Made by a program: the position numbers and the translations under genes. Of a stretch of DNA of 12,887 bases, positions 1-8,028 are shown one piece after another. Under the pieces are notes generated by a model. It worked only from the letters and a program-made list of their open reading frames with translations, was not told where the DNA came from and searched no databases. The DNA is taken from contig CALCMV010000382.1 of NCBI GenBank assembly GCA_937967535.1, positions 1-12,887 on the forward strand, given 5' to 3'. This stretch comes from an uncultured Saprospiraceae bacterium (lineage in GTDB: Bacteria; Bacteroidota; Bacteroidia; Chitinophagales; Saprospiraceae). Each line of letters begins with the position of its first letter. Within the stretch, counting starts at the first letter, position 1.

Positions 1-1704
1 AAGGACAGGAATGAGTGCGACATAATTCACTGATAGATAATCGTTTTCGTCGGCATCTACCAGTTCAGGAAGTACTTTTTTCACGTCCTGCGCGATGAAT
101 CCTATTTGCTTTTTGTCAGTAATAGCTTTGAAATTGTATCCGTTGATTTCTCCAGCTTTGAAGTCATAAGTTACTCCATCAAGGGCATTGATTTTATCCA
201 TAGGGTCTTCAATACCTTTGATGTTTTCTTTGTATCGTTTGTCTGAACCTACATAACTTCCTGTTACTCTGATGCTTCCATTGATGTCCAGTGCGTATTG
301 TGGATTGGTAAAGCCGATGCCTACTCTACCATTATTGAGGATAGATACGCGGGTTGTAATCGAACCACTTGAACCGACGGCATCAAAATCCAGACGATTG
401 CCTGAGTAACCAATGAGATTGTTTGCTCCACTTTTTGAACCGGAAATGAAAGAAGCTCCAAACCCTTGATTAATCATACCATATATAGTCGAGGGAGCAT
501 TTGGTATAAAGGAATTACCCAAAGATGACCACCTGTCACCACTACCAAAACCGCCCAAAGTTCCGGCTACTAATTGTGAGAATCTTCCGTTGACATATAA
601 TTCTATATCATCGGGGGGAATAATAGCACTTGAAGGAATATCCCCATTGACCCTTACTTCGCCATTGAAAGTGAGGATTTTGTTGGTGAAATCTCCTTTG
701 ATGAGTGGATTGGGTGTGGAGGTATTGTGTATGTAAAGTTTGTTATTGCCCAATTCATCATAACCAGCATTACTGCCTATGAATACATTGCCGTATCCGG
801 TAGCATTATAACCTGCACGATACCCTATCATAGTGTTGTTATCTGCGGTAGTTACATCGTAACCTGCTTGATACCCCAGAAAAGTGTTGTTATCTCCTGT
901 GGTATTTCTATATCCGGTATGAGAACCAGCAAAGACATTGTATTCACCTGTTGTATTATTAAATCCTGTTCTTCGTCCAAAAAATGCGTTATGTCTGCCG
1001 CCGGAGTTGTATCTGCCTGCGCGTTCTCCAACAAAAGTATTATAAGCGGCAGTATTAACATATCCTGTGTATCTTCCTATGAAGACATTATAGCTGCTTG
1101 TGGTATTAGTATATCCGGCACCTCTACCAATGAAAGAATTATCAATACCCGTTGTGTTTGATACACCGGCATTTCGTCCTATAAATGTATTACTATTTCC
1201 GGTAGTATTCTCATATCCGGCACTGTACCCAATAAAGGTATTATAGCTAGCTGTTGTATTCCTATATCCGGCACCTTTACCAAAGAAAGAATTATCTCTA
1301 CCTGTTTTATTATACCTACCAGCAACGTGTCCGGCAAAAGTATTGTTGGTGCCGGTGGTATTAGCATATCCGGTATGGGCACCTAAAAAAGTATTATTAG
1401 CAGCTGTTGTATTGCTAAATCCTGCTCTACGTCCCAAAAAGGTATTATAACTGGCTGTGGTATTGTATCTGCCGGCACGTTCTCCAATAAAGGTATTGTA
1501 AGAACCGTTAGTATTGGCATATCCGGTGGTTCTACCTAGAAAGGAATTACTATTACCTGTATTATTTGTACCAGCATTGAAACCAATGAAAGTGAACTCA
1601 TTCCCATTAGTGCCGCTGCCTGTTCCGAAATTGGTCTGCGCTTGTAGACTAAATGATGTCAAAAGCATCATTGAAAAAATAGTGGTTTTAAGTAAAGTTT
1701 TCAT
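1..1704 (-). CDS. Secreted repeat protein with peptidase S74 (endosialidase-type) chaperone domain, C-terminus outside window
   Basis: The frame is open from an ATG at 1704-1702 through 568 codons to the window edge, with no stop. Residues 1-22 form a signal peptide (cleavage likely after QA22). Residues 35 to about 320 are about 17 tandem copies of a 17-residue repeat of the type NTFIGxxAGxxNTTxxx. Residues about 320-485 resemble the link seen in tail-fibre-domain proteins, including VGIGFTNPQYALDING. From residue 485 comes an intramolecular chaperone/S74 domain: SDKRYKENI, then GFIAQDV, then YLSVNYVALIPVL at the edge. In this family the chaperone drives trimerisation and can cut itself off; the expected Ser-Lys pair would be S487 and K492, with the spacing of five known from phage endosialidases. 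By analogy this is a surface-exposed trimeric fibre or adhesin. Its ligand is unknown. Domain calls are firm; the adhesin role is inferred. Confidence 0.85.
   Translation of the reverse strand, partial: MKTLLKTTIFSMMLLTSFSLQAQTNFGTGSGTNGNEFTFIGFNAGTNNTGNSNSFLGRTTGYANTNGSYNTFIGERAGRYNTTASYNTFLGRRAGFSNTTAANNTFLGAHTGYANTTGTNNTFAGHVAGRYNKTGRDNSFFGKGAGYRNTTASYNTFIGYSAGYENTTGNSNTFIGRNAGVSNTTGIDNSFIGRGAGYTNTTSSYNVFIGRYTGYVNTAAYNTFVGERAGRYNSGGRHNAFFGRRTGFNNTTGEYNVFAGSHTGYRNTTGDNNTFLGYQAGYDVTTADNNTMIGYRAGYNATGYGNVFIGSNAGYDELGNNKLYIHNTSTPNPLIKGDFTNKILTFNGEVRVNGDIPSSAIIPPDDIELYVNGRFSQLVAGTLGGFGSGDRWSSLGNSFIPNAPSTIYGMINQGFGASFISGSKSGANNLIGYSGNRLDFDAVGSSGSITTRVSILNNGRVGIGFTNPQYALDINGSIRVTGSYVGSDKRYKENIKGIEDPMDKINALDGVTYDFKAGEINGYNFKAITDKKQIGFIAQDVKKVLPELVDADENDYLSVNYVALIPVL
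745..1602 (-). repeat. Tandem 51-bp coding repeat, about 17 copies
   Basis: This stretch encodes the 17-residue repeats of the S74-domain protein (residues 35 to about 320). Nearly every unit keeps N-[TSV]-F-x-G at its start, an A/T-G pair four residues later, and usually NTT. Units at residues 206-221 and 290-305 are 16 residues long. The DNA copies are diverged, so this is an old protein repeat rather than a fresh minisatellite. The regular Gly/Asn/Thr pattern resembles the beta-roll head repeats of trimeric adhesins. Confidence 0.85.
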
Positions 1705-2132
1705 AAATTTTTTTTTAAATGTTAAAATTGAATTAATAATGTTTTTATAAATTTTATTTGTATTTATATGGACATAAAAATGCTATTCTCATTATTTTAT
1801 TGAATAAAAAATTACCTTTCAGCCAATGAAATGATTGAGTATAGACATACCTTCTCCTTTGTTTTAATATCTCATTAAAACATTGTTGTATTTGATGAAA
1901 TATACATACAGTAAGACTAAAACTGTATTACACTTGTATTGGGAGAATATTAATTAAAGATGTTAAAAAGATTATTTGTGAGATAGTTACTTATTTAGGT
2001 TAATTATACGTCATATTTGGTTTGCTTTACTTAGTTAATTAGAATATTTTACTCTACAAACGTATTATATTATTTTTATTTATCCAAATTTTTTAATATT
2101 TTTTTTTAAAATATTTTGCAAAATAAAAAAAA
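1705..2132. other. AT-rich gene-free stretch, probable long leader of the S74-domain gene
   Basis: No convincing gene is seen. A good minus-strand promoter lies at 2057-2088, so much of this DNA (about 1705-2050) would be a 5' leader of roughly 345 nt for the S74-domain gene. It contains a small perfect hairpin at 1861-1881 (8-bp arms GTTTTAAT/ATTAAAAC, 5-nt loop). No known riboswitch class was recognised. Confidence 0.45.
2057..2088 (-). promoter_or_regulatory. Bacteroidota-type promoter for the S74-domain gene
   Basis: Read on the minus strand this is TTTG (2088-2085), 20 nt, then TACGTTTG (2064-2057). It matches the -33 TTTG and -7 TAnnTTTG elements of the Bacteroidota primary sigma factor. 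The predicted transcript starts near 2050 and reads towards the ATG at 1704. Confidence 0.6.
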
Positions 2133-2164
2133 CGCTCGTTTCAAATTTGAGTTTGAAACGAGCG
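2120..2164 (-). terminator. Rho-independent terminator of the TonB-dependent receptor gene
   Basis: Perfect 13-bp inverted repeat: left arm 2133-2145 (cgctcgtttcaaa), 6-nt loop 2146-2151, right arm 2152-2164. On the minus strand it is followed by a T-rich run (complement of 2120-2132, almost all A on the plus strand). It begins 38 bases past the receptor stop codon. Confidence 0.9.
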
Positions 2165-2202
2165 CAGTCATTAGGACATGGCGGTTGAAACCGTCTGTAC
2201 AG

Positions 2203-4476
2203 TTAAAATTTCATAGTCATACCTGCGCTTGGCAGCAAGGGCAATTGATTGACCCGTTCAAACCGAACACGGTCAAAGAAAAAGATATTTTCCCGATTAT
2301 ATACATTGGTGACGCTTGTATAGAGTTCGACTTTGAGGTATTTCGTAAATTCAATCTTGCGCTTGAGCGACATATCGAGGCGGTGATAGAAGGGAAGCCT
2401 GCCCGAATTGCGGTCGTCGGAAAAGATGATACCTAAATTGCCGTTTGCGCCAACGTAGTCAGAGTCAATGCCATCCTCAAAATCAAAGTCTTCGTAGAAA
2501 CCCTGTGTGAGTGTAAAAGGAAAGCCCGAACCCATATTCCAACGCACCCCTGCTTCCCAGAGTTGGCTGCTGCCAAATTTGTAATTGCCCACCAAATTGA
2601 TATTGTGCCGACGGTCAAAGTGCGTGGGGAATACTTGTTCGCCATCGTCACGATTGACATGACCGAGGGAGTAGGCTGCCCAAAGGAATAAATTTCTGCT
2701 ATCGTAACGCAGCAGAAAATCAATTCCGAAGGCATTACCAACCTCTGTTACGAAATTGGATTCGGTTGAACTGGTTTTGTTGCGATTGATATTGATGAGT
2801 TGGGGGAAAAATTTGTAATAAGGCTCAACATTAAGTTCGATATTGGGCGTAAGGTCAATTTCTACACCACCGATGGCATGAATAGAACGCTGATAACGAA
2901 AATCGGCGCGTTGATTGGTGCCGGGAGTGGTCACTTGGTCGGGCGAGGAAAGGAAACCGACGAAAAGATTGACCACATCGCGCTCATTGACCGCACTGAT
3001 GAGGTTTTGGGAGAAGATGCCACCCGCAAATTTGAAACGCAGATTGTTGGAGGCATTAAATTTGAGTCCCAAACGCGGCTCAAAAGAAGGGTCGCTGATA
3101 GAAGCGTAATATTGAAAGCGAAGACTCGGTTCTAAAACCAAGTTGCCAAGTTGTCTTTTATATTTGAGGAAAGTTGCAAAATTGGTATTGAAAGCATTTT
3201 CTAATACATTGATACCCAAACCATTAGTGAATTCAAACCTCGTACTCGGACCTTCCAATTCCAAACCTGCCGTAAATTCGCTATCCCGCCCGTAGCCCGT
3301 AATATCAAAACCGATTTCAAAGCTATTGATACTACTGGTACGCGGTCGTTGGTCGGTTTCATTGAGGGTAATATCGTAATTGGAAAAAGCAAAATGACCG
3401 CCGATAATCGTTTTGGCAAAATTGGGAATGAGTTTGAAATTTGCACCGCCGCCGAAGGTATTCCATGCCAAATCGGAGGTATTGGAAATATCAACATTAT
3501 CACGAAAATTGAAGCCAAAAAGGTTGAGTTTTGAGCCTGTTTTACCCGTCAAGGATACCTTGCCGTAGAGGTCGGTAAATCCGAAAGGCAAGCCCGTACT
3601 ATCTATATAAGTATAGAGTGACCGCGAGGTTTGTTCGAGATAAGAGTGTTTGCCTGTGACAATAAAAGAGGCACTCGTTCCGGTTTCTTCGTCCAATCGG
3701 AGGAGTGGACCTTCAAAGAGAACATTTGCTTGAAATGGATTGGCACCGATGAGTCCGCCAAAGCGTTTTTTATTGCCATCGCGCGAGGTAATATCTATGA
3801 CTGCGGAGATGCGTCCGCCATAATCTGCACTAAATCCACCTGTCAAAACCTCTACATTTCGGATGATTTCCGTTTCAAAAACAGAGAAAAAACCAATAGA
3901 GTGAAATGGGTTGTAAATGGTCATTCCATCCAACAGGATTTTATTCTGAACAGGCGAACCACCCCGAATATAGAGTTGCCCCCCTTGGTCGCCCGTAAAA
4001 ATAACACCGGGCAGCACTTGGAGGTATTGCGCCAAATCTGCCTGACCACCCGTACCGGGAATGGATTTGATTTCCTTTGGCGTAATCTTGATAGAAGACA
4101 CCCGCACATCCGAACGGGCTTCTTCCTTCTTAGCCGTTACTTTGACTTCGGCGAGTTGGGTGCTGCTCTGCGTCATATAGAGGCTTTGATTGACGATGCG
4201 CCCGGCTTTCAAATCTATCGAAACGCCTGTGCTGTCGTAGCCTACATATGTGCATGTGAGCGTATACGTACCTGCGGTAACTTTGGCAATATTGAAAAAA
4301 CCATTGATGTCGGTAGTGGCACCGTAGTTCGTACCACTAAGGTAAACGGTGGCAAAGAGGACAGGTTCGCCATTATCTTTGTCGTATACAAAACCTCGAA
4401 TATCGCCTGTTTGGGCGATAGCGAGGGTAGTTATCAAAAGTAAAATTGGGGTGAACAGTAATTTTTTCATGCTCAT
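2203..4476 (-). CDS. TonB-dependent outer-membrane receptor with carboxypeptidase-regulatory-like domain
   Basis: 757 residues. Residues 1-21 form a signal peptide (cleavage before Q22). Residues about 25-105 are a carboxypeptidase D regulatory-like beta-sandwich (GDIRGFVYDKDNGEPVLFATV, then GYDSTG), the usual N-terminal extension of Bacteroidota receptors. Residues about 120-232 are the plug (LQVLPGVIFTGDQGGQLYIRGG, ILLDGMTIYNP, GGFSADYGGR). The rest is a 22-strand-type barrel ending in phenylalanine (MTMKF), the usual outer-membrane insertion signal. It imports an unknown ligand using energy from TonB/ExbBD. It is shorter than typical SusC proteins, and there is no SusD-like gene beside it, so it looks more like a stand-alone siderophore, vitamin or metal receptor than a glycan pair. 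Met3 (4470) is an alternative start. No clear promoter was found in the 120 bases upstream. Confidence 0.93.
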   Translation of the reverse strand: MSMKKLLFTPILLLITTLAIAQTGDIRGFVYDKDNGEPVLFATVYLSGTNYGATTDINGFFNIAKVTAGTYTLTCTYVGYDSTGVSIDLKAGRIVNQSLYMTQSSTQLAEVKVTAKKEEARSDVRVSSIKITPKEIKSIPGTGGQADLAQYLQVLPGVIFTGDQGGQLYIRGGSPVQNKILLDGMTIYNPFHSIGFFSVFETEIIRNVEVLTGGFSADYGGRISAVIDITSRDGNKKRFGGLIGANPFQANVLFEGPLLRLDEETGTSASFIVTGKHSYLEQTSRSLYTYIDSTGLPFGFTDLYGKVSLTGKTGSKLNLFGFNFRDNVDISNTSDLAWNTFGGGANFKLIPNFAKTIIGGHFAFSNYDITLNETDQRPRTSSINSFEIGFDITGYGRDSEFTAGLELEGPSTRFEFTNGLGINVLENAFNTNFATFLKYKRQLGNLVLEPSLRFQYYASISDPSFEPRLGLKFNASNNLRFKFAGGIFSQNLISAVNERDVVNLFVGFLSSPDQVTTPGTNQRADFRYQRSIHAIGGVEIDLTPNIELNVEPYYKFFPQLININRNKTSSTESNFVTEVGNAFGIDFLLRYDSRNLFLWAAYSLGHVNRDDGEQVFPTHFDRRHNINLVGNYKFGSSQLWEAGVRWNMGSGFPFTLTQGFYEDFDFEDGIDSDYVGANGNLGIIFSDDRNSGRLPFYHRLDMSLKRKIEFTKYLKVELYTSVTNVYNRENIFFFDRVRFERVNQLPLLPSAGMTMKF

Positions 4477-4561
4477 TGTTTCGGTATATTAGCAAGTGGT
4501 TAGGCTGTACTAAGCGTCATTTTCATTTTTCGTAATTCACTAAAAGTAAATTAATGATTGA

Positions 4562-4601
4562 GTTTGAACTTGACACTTAAATTTGTACTTGCACTTACTT
4601 A
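4562..4601. repeat. Degenerate ACTT-rich hexamer repeat
   Basis: A run of ACTT-centred units (tttgaacttgacacttaa, then ttgtacttgcacttactt) lies between the receptor gene and the end of the 164-residue gene, just touching the latter's TAA. It resembles the gaactt/aaactt hexamers at 8607-8641, which suggests a repeat family dispersed in this genome. Confidence 0.45.
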
Positions 4602-5093
4602 TGATGCTTTTTTGTTAAATCTATTGTTTTTAATGTCTTGTATTACATTAGGTGCTTGCGTATCATCCTTATTTTGGTATGATGTAGATTTTACATCAAA
4701 AAAGCCTTCATATTCGTCCGGCATTTCCAATAAATATAACAAGTTTGAACCGGGAAGATAATCTTCTGCAAGATTTGCAGCCTTCAAACGTATTGTATTA
4801 GTATAGCCGATGTCGGTTAAGTCAGTTAGGAAAACAAAATCATTTTTGGGAGATAATATTAAATCTTGTAAGGAAACTTCTCCATTTAGATAGCCTTTCA
4901 AATCAATAGGTTCTACTTTGAATATCAACCACCGATGGTAAGAGTCATTGCTATCTACCCATTGAGCCAGATAGTCTTCATTATCCTCATTTTTGACATG
5001 TGAAAGTATAGGACCATCATAATAAAGTATGTGATGGAATAATTTAAATTCAAATGGAAATGCCTCTAATTTCGTTCCTTGTTGTTGTATCAT
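4599..5093 (-). CDS. Hypothetical soluble protein, 164 aa
   Basis: Its ATG at 5093-5091 overlaps the TGA of the upstream small gene by four bases (ATGA), so the two are probably translationally coupled. There is no signal peptide or membrane segment, and the protein is acidic, so it is likely cytoplasmic. Visible conserved-looking blocks are LFHHILYYDGPILSHVKN (residues about 17-34), YLAQWVDSND, HRWLIFKV, YLNGEVSLQDLIL and, near the end, LPGSNLLYLLEMP. The order YYDGP, then W-D, then WLxxxV, then G-SL-D reminds me of DUF6575-type proteins, but this is from memory and weak. Function is unknown. Coding evidence is the overlap with the upstream gene and the well-formed globular composition. Confidence 0.7.
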   Translation of the reverse strand: MIQQQGTKLEAFPFEFKLFHHILYYDGPILSHVKNEDNEDYLAQWVDSNDSYHRWLIFKVEPIDLKGYLNGEVSLQDLILSPKNDFVFLTDLTDIGYTNTIRLKAANLAEDYLPGSNLLYLLEMPDEYEGFFDVKSTSYQNKDDTQAPNVIQDIKNNRFNKKAS

Positions 5094-5290
5094 AACTGTG
5101 ATATAATTTCAACATTCAATTCATCCAATGCAGATGCAGATATAAAGTTTTCTTCAATCATAGGTTTATCCACCCACCGAAATGCCTCTAATGACAGGTT
5201 TTGTGCATCTTCAAAAGGACATTCAATCTTGTGTATTTCTCTGACTTTCTGTAAGTATTCTTCGTATTTAAAAGTATTACGTTTTCCCAA
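5090..5290 (-). CDS. Small hypothetical protein, 66 aa, possibly N-terminally truncated
   Basis: It is read from a TTG at 5290-5288; there is no ATG in the open frame. The frame stays open and protein-like for another 13 codons upstream (HLQIQKLFA just before the TTG), until a TGA inside the terminator of the YciO gene. The protein is charged, with KYEEYLQKVREIHKIECPF early and SALDELNVEIISQL at the end. A poor start, a frame running directly into a neighbour's terminator and no promoter together suggest the 5' part of an older gene was lost. Alternatively it is an intact small partner of the 164-residue protein, expressed by read-through. Function is unknown; the pairing could be a two-component module, but nothing proves that. 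Confidence 0.5.
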   Translation of the reverse strand: MGKRNTFKYEEYLQKVREIHKIECPFEDAQNLSLEAFRWVDKPMIEENFISASALDELNVEIISQL

Positions 5291-5326
5291 AGCGAAAAGT
5301 TTTTGAATTTGAAGATGTAAAGCTAC

Positions 5327-5361
5327 AAAAAATCATCTATTCATTTAAAAATAGATGATTA
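5327..5361 (-). terminator. Terminator of the YciO-family gene
   Basis: Inverted repeat of 11 bp: 5331-5341 (aatcatctatt) with 5350-5360, loop 5342-5349. On the minus strand the stem is followed by TTTT (complement of 5327-5330), giving a run of six T with the stem end. It lies about 30 bases past the YciO stop. Confidence 0.7.
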
Positions 5362-5391
5362 GGTGTGAAAAATCTATACATTTTGGTCTAT

Positions 5392-6012
5392 TTATAAAAA
5401 AATATCCGTATCTCCTGCACCTTCTCGCACAATTTCCGGCTCGTAGCCCGTACAATCTACAACTGTGGAAGGGGTCAAGCCACCAATTCCGCCATCTACA
5501 ATCATATCCACAATTTTTTCATATTCTTGGCGAATGTCAATAGGGTCAGTGGGATATTCGAGGATGTCATCGTCGGTTTTTAACGAAGTGGTGAGGATGG
5601 GATTGCCAAGTTCGGCAATGATGGTTTGTACAATATTGTTATCGGGTACACGGATACCAATGGTGCGTTTGTTGTTTTTGAATAATTTGGGGACATTATT
5701 GTTGGCTTTCAAAATGAAAGTATAAGCACCGGGCAATGCCTTTTTTAGTGTTCTGAACAGGGAGTTGTCTATTTGCATGGTGTACTCCGACAGTTGGCTC
5801 AAATCACGACAAATAATGGATAAATTCGATTTTTCCGGCTTAATACCTTTTAATTTGCAGATGCGTTCTAATGCCTTTTTGCTGCGGATGTCACAACCCA
5901 TCGCATAGACGGTATCTGTCGGATAAATAACGATTCCATCGTCGCGGAGGCAATCCACAACATGTTGGATTTTACGCATTTGTGGGTTGTTGGTATTGAT
6001 TTGTAATAACAC
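5392..6012 (-). CDS. yciO: YciO/Sua5/YrdC-family protein (threonylcarbamoyl-AMP synthase-like)
   Basis: 206 residues. Sua5/YrdC proteins make threonylcarbamoyl-AMP from threonine, bicarbonate and ATP for the t6A modification of tRNA at position 37. Motifs seen are YPTDTVYAMGC (30-40), a Lys-rich KLKGIKPEK loop (53-61), SIICRDLS (65-72), PGAYTFILKA (94-103), KRTIGIRVP (115-123) and TPSTVVDCT (180-188). The PGAYTFILK and RTIGIRVP blocks, the ending VREGAGDTDIFL and the length match the YciO branch, whose role in t6A synthesis is less certain than that of TsaC/Sua5. The start is GTG at 6012; the preceding open codons contain no ATG, and the N-terminus (INTNNPQ) aligns with remembered YciO proteins. 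It has its own promoter and terminator, so it is a single-gene unit. Confidence 0.88.
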   Translation of the reverse strand: MLLQINTNNPQMRKIQHVVDCLRDDGIVIYPTDTVYAMGCDIRSKKALERICKLKGIKPEKSNLSIICRDLSQLSEYTMQIDNSLFRTLKKALPGAYTFILKANNNVPKLFKNNKRTIGIRVPDNNIVQTIIAELGNPILTTSLKTDDDILEYPTDPIDIRQEYEKIVDMIVDGGIGGLTPSTVVDCTGYEPEIVREGAGDTDIFL

Positions 6013-6064
6013 GAGTAAAAAATTTAAATATATTCTTCATTGAAAGTTAGTAATCAGTTGCTTA

Positions 6065-6096
6065 CGAAAATAAGTCTAATTTCCAAGCTGTCCAAA
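6065..6096 (-). promoter_or_regulatory. Promoter of the YciO-family gene
   Basis: On the minus strand: TTTG (6096-6093), 20 nt, TATTTTCG (6072-6065). This is the same spacing as the promoter at 2057-2088 but with a TTCG ending in the -7 element. It predicts a leader of about 45-50 nt before the GTG at 6012. Confidence 0.55.
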
Positions 6097-6249
6097 GTTC
6101 AGCTAAAGTACACTGCCTATAGCGATTGAATTACATTTTTTGTTATAAAAATACTATGTATTTTTTTTACTTTTATGATACAACCATTTATGGATAAATA
6201 ACGTCTCTATAAAGTACAAAATAAGGAGAATATAGTAAAAAGTTTTTTG

Positions 6250-6257
6250 TACCTTTG
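6250..6257 (+). promoter_or_regulatory. -7 element upstream of the T9SS cargo gene
   Basis: TACCTTTG matches the Bacteroidota TAnnTTTG -7 consensus exactly and lies 92 bases before the ATG at 6350. No good TTTG -33 element sits at the usual distance, so the call rests on the -7 box alone. Confidence 0.45.
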
Positions 6258-6349
6258 AAATGGACACCTGACAGTATTTAAAACATTGATTATCAAACAT
6301 CTATGACAATTACACCGCTTTTACACTAAATCACACTATCTCACGTATC

Positions 6350-7804
6350 ATGAAGAAACTACTACATACTTTACTTTTTTGCGGGATGCTTTCGGTGGCT
6401 TCTGCCCAAACCATGAATTGCTCGAGTAGCACTAGCTCCGAAATTGTATTTACAACAAATGCTATCGAACTATGCGAAGGTATGCCTACGGAGGCATTGA
6501 CCATTAGCGTACTTTCCAATTTGCCCGATACAGAATTTCTTGTGGTTGAAGTAGACCAACCGCTGGATTTTGACTTGGGGGATAATACCATCGTTGGTAT
6601 CAGCGATGATGGTGTTTTTATACCGGAAACTTTGGGCTTCACTCATGGCGAGCAGTTTGCTGTACTTCCTTTCTCATGTGATATTTATGAATTTCGCTCT
6701 TTAATAGATGCTGTCCTCAATGGCAATTCCGGCGGAATGCCTTGCTGTGATTTGGAACCGGTAGGTACATCCGTTAAAAGTTTTTGCAATAATTTATCAG
6801 ATTTGAACATTTACAGTAGCGATGATATCAATACGCTCAATGATGTATGGGATATTCTGATAGCTCATGCCGGAAATGCCGGAAATAATTTTTCCGTCAA
6901 TAGTTTTAAATCACAAATTGACGCATTAAAATTGTGGGTTGACGGTCTGCCGGAAAATTGCCGATATAGTTCTGATTACTGCTATGCACTTAGTGTTGAA
7001 GACCAACTATTTAAAGTATTGGAAACGCCGGATATTTTAGAAATCATAACAGACACTCCCGACGAAATTACCATCAATGCAAATATCAGTGATGGCGTAC
7101 TCGAATATTCGATTGACCCTGACGGACAAGGTTGGCAAAGGGATAATGTCATTCGGAACGCTCCAAATGAAGGGACAGTATATGTACGAGAGGTTTCTTC
7201 TCCTCTTCTATGTACCCAAGAAGAAACCTATCAAAACCTGACTCTCCCTGTCGAACTCAGAGAATTTAAAGCCGATGTCGAAACCACTACGAATTTACTA
7301 TACTGGATAACAGAAACGGAAAGTAATAGTTTAGGTTTTGGCATTGAACGCTCGGCAGATGGCGAAAACTTTACGAAGATTGATTGGGTAGACGGTGCAG
7401 GAGATTCGCAATTGCCAACAAACTATACCTATCGGGACTTGTCACCATTGACAGGAACAAGCTATTACAGATTGGCAATGGAAGATATGGGAGGTAGAGT
7501 TAATTATTCGCCCGTAGTAGTGGTGCAACGTAAAGACGGAACAGGTTTTGGTATCATATCCATTGGTCCAAATCCAAGTGCCAATATCCTCAATATATCT
7601 ATTCTCAACGACGACGAAGTCGGTAATGTTGAATATTTGATATATGATTTGATGGGCAGAAAAGTACGCCACGGTACACGCGAATTGGTAGTAGGTATCA
7701 ATAATTTCCCCATTGATGCTGCTATGATGGGTACAGGCATGTATATATTTACAGCATTTAAAGGTGATTATATTGTTAGTGCGTACAAATTTGTGATGCA
7801 CTAA
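6350..7804 (+). CDS. Secreted protein with T9SS type A C-terminal sorting domain
   Basis: 484 residues. Residues 1-19 are a signal peptide (cleavage in VASA|Q). Residues 20 to about 295 are not recognised; they are rich in Asp, Asn, Ser and Cys (CEG, SCDIYE, MPCCDLEP, ENCRYSSDYCYA), compatible with disulphides in an extracellular protein. Residues 299 to about 396 are the LPVELREFKA...WITETESNSLGFGIERSADG...YYRL module, a fibronectin-III-like domain that commonly precedes sorting signals. Residues about 400-484 (IGPNPSANILNI, YDLMGRKV, GTGMYIFTAFKGDYIVSAYKFVMH) are the type A sorting domain that directs export through the type IX secretion system and cell-surface attachment. The molecular activity is unknown. 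It is transcribed alone and ends before a strong terminator. Confidence 0.9.
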   Translation: MKKLLHTLLFCGMLSVASAQTMNCSSSTSSEIVFTTNAIELCEGMPTEALTISVLSNLPDTEFLVVEVDQPLDFDLGDNTIVGISDDGVFIPETLGFTHGEQFAVLPFSCDIYEFRSLIDAVLNGNSGGMPCCDLEPVGTSVKSFCNNLSDLNIYSSDDINTLNDVWDILIAHAGNAGNNFSVNSFKSQIDALKLWVDGLPENCRYSSDYCYALSVEDQLFKVLETPDILEIITDTPDEITINANISDGVLEYSIDPDGQGWQRDNVIRNAPNEGTVYVREVSSPLLCTQEETYQNLTLPVELREFKADVETTTNLLYWITETESNSLGFGIERSADGENFTKIDWVDGAGDSQLPTNYTYRDLSPLTGTSYYRLAMEDMGGRVNYSPVVVVQRKDGTGFGIISIGPNPSANILNISILNDDEVGNVEYLIYDLMGRKVRHGTRELVVGINNFPIDAAMMGTGMYIFTAFKGDYIVSAYKFVMH

Positions 7805-7879
7805 TTTAATTTTGAATGAGTAATGTTCTAACTCATTGAATTTAACAGTTTTTTCGAGAAAAAATACAAATAAGCATAT

Positions 7880-7922
7880 AAAAAATCGGCAAGTGGATTT
7901 ATTCCACTTGCCGATTTTTTTT
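7880..7922. terminator. Bidirectional rho-independent terminator between convergent genes
   Basis: Perfect 12-bp stem 7886-7897 (tcggcaagtgga) with 7903-7914 and loop 7898-7902, flanked by six A on the left and eight T on the right, so it works in either direction. It ends the T9SS cargo gene on the plus strand and can back up lrp termination on the minus strand. Confidence 0.92.
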
Positions 7923-7943
7923 CATTCACTCATTTCATAGGGG

Positions 7944-7975
7944 AAATAAAAAACGCGATACCAAAGGCATCGCGT
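7944..7975 (-). terminator. Terminator of the Lrp/AsnC regulator gene
   Basis: Hairpin acgcgat (7953-7959) with atcgcgt (7969-7975), extended by two more C-G pairs across one mismatch, with an AAA loop. On the minus strand it is followed by a T-rich run (complement of 7944-7953). It lies 53 bases past the lrp stop. Confidence 0.75.
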
Positions 7976-8028
7976 CAATATCATAAAGACTCATTTCTCT
8001 CGTCTCTCGTTCTCTCTTCTAAAAATTT

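Larger units (their letters stand above)
6013..6349. other. Divergent intergenic region between yciO-like and T9SS cargo genes
   Basis: No gene is seen. The stretch holds a minus-strand promoter for the YciO-family gene (6065-6096) and a plus-strand -7 element for the T9SS cargo gene (6250-6257). The centre is AT-rich with no recognised structured RNA. Confidence 0.6.

Noticed and set aside
727..1161. Plus-strand open frame with a repetitive Cys/Ile/Ser-rich translation
   Set aside because: It is the antisense image of the 51-bp coding repeats; the periodicity belongs to the minus-strand gene.
745..1602. Regular 51-bp repeats as a possible CRISPR array
   Set aside because: The units are contiguous, diverged and in frame within a protein; there are no spacers and no cas genes.
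2116..2436. Plus-strand frame of 106 codons
   Set aside because: It runs through the receptor terminator hairpin and the 3' end of the receptor gene on the other strand.
3631..4443. Long plus-strand open frame of 270 codons opposite the TonB receptor
   Set aside because: It lies wholly antisense to a well-supported receptor gene; its translation has no signal, domain or sensible composition, and other antisense frames over the same gene behave the same way.
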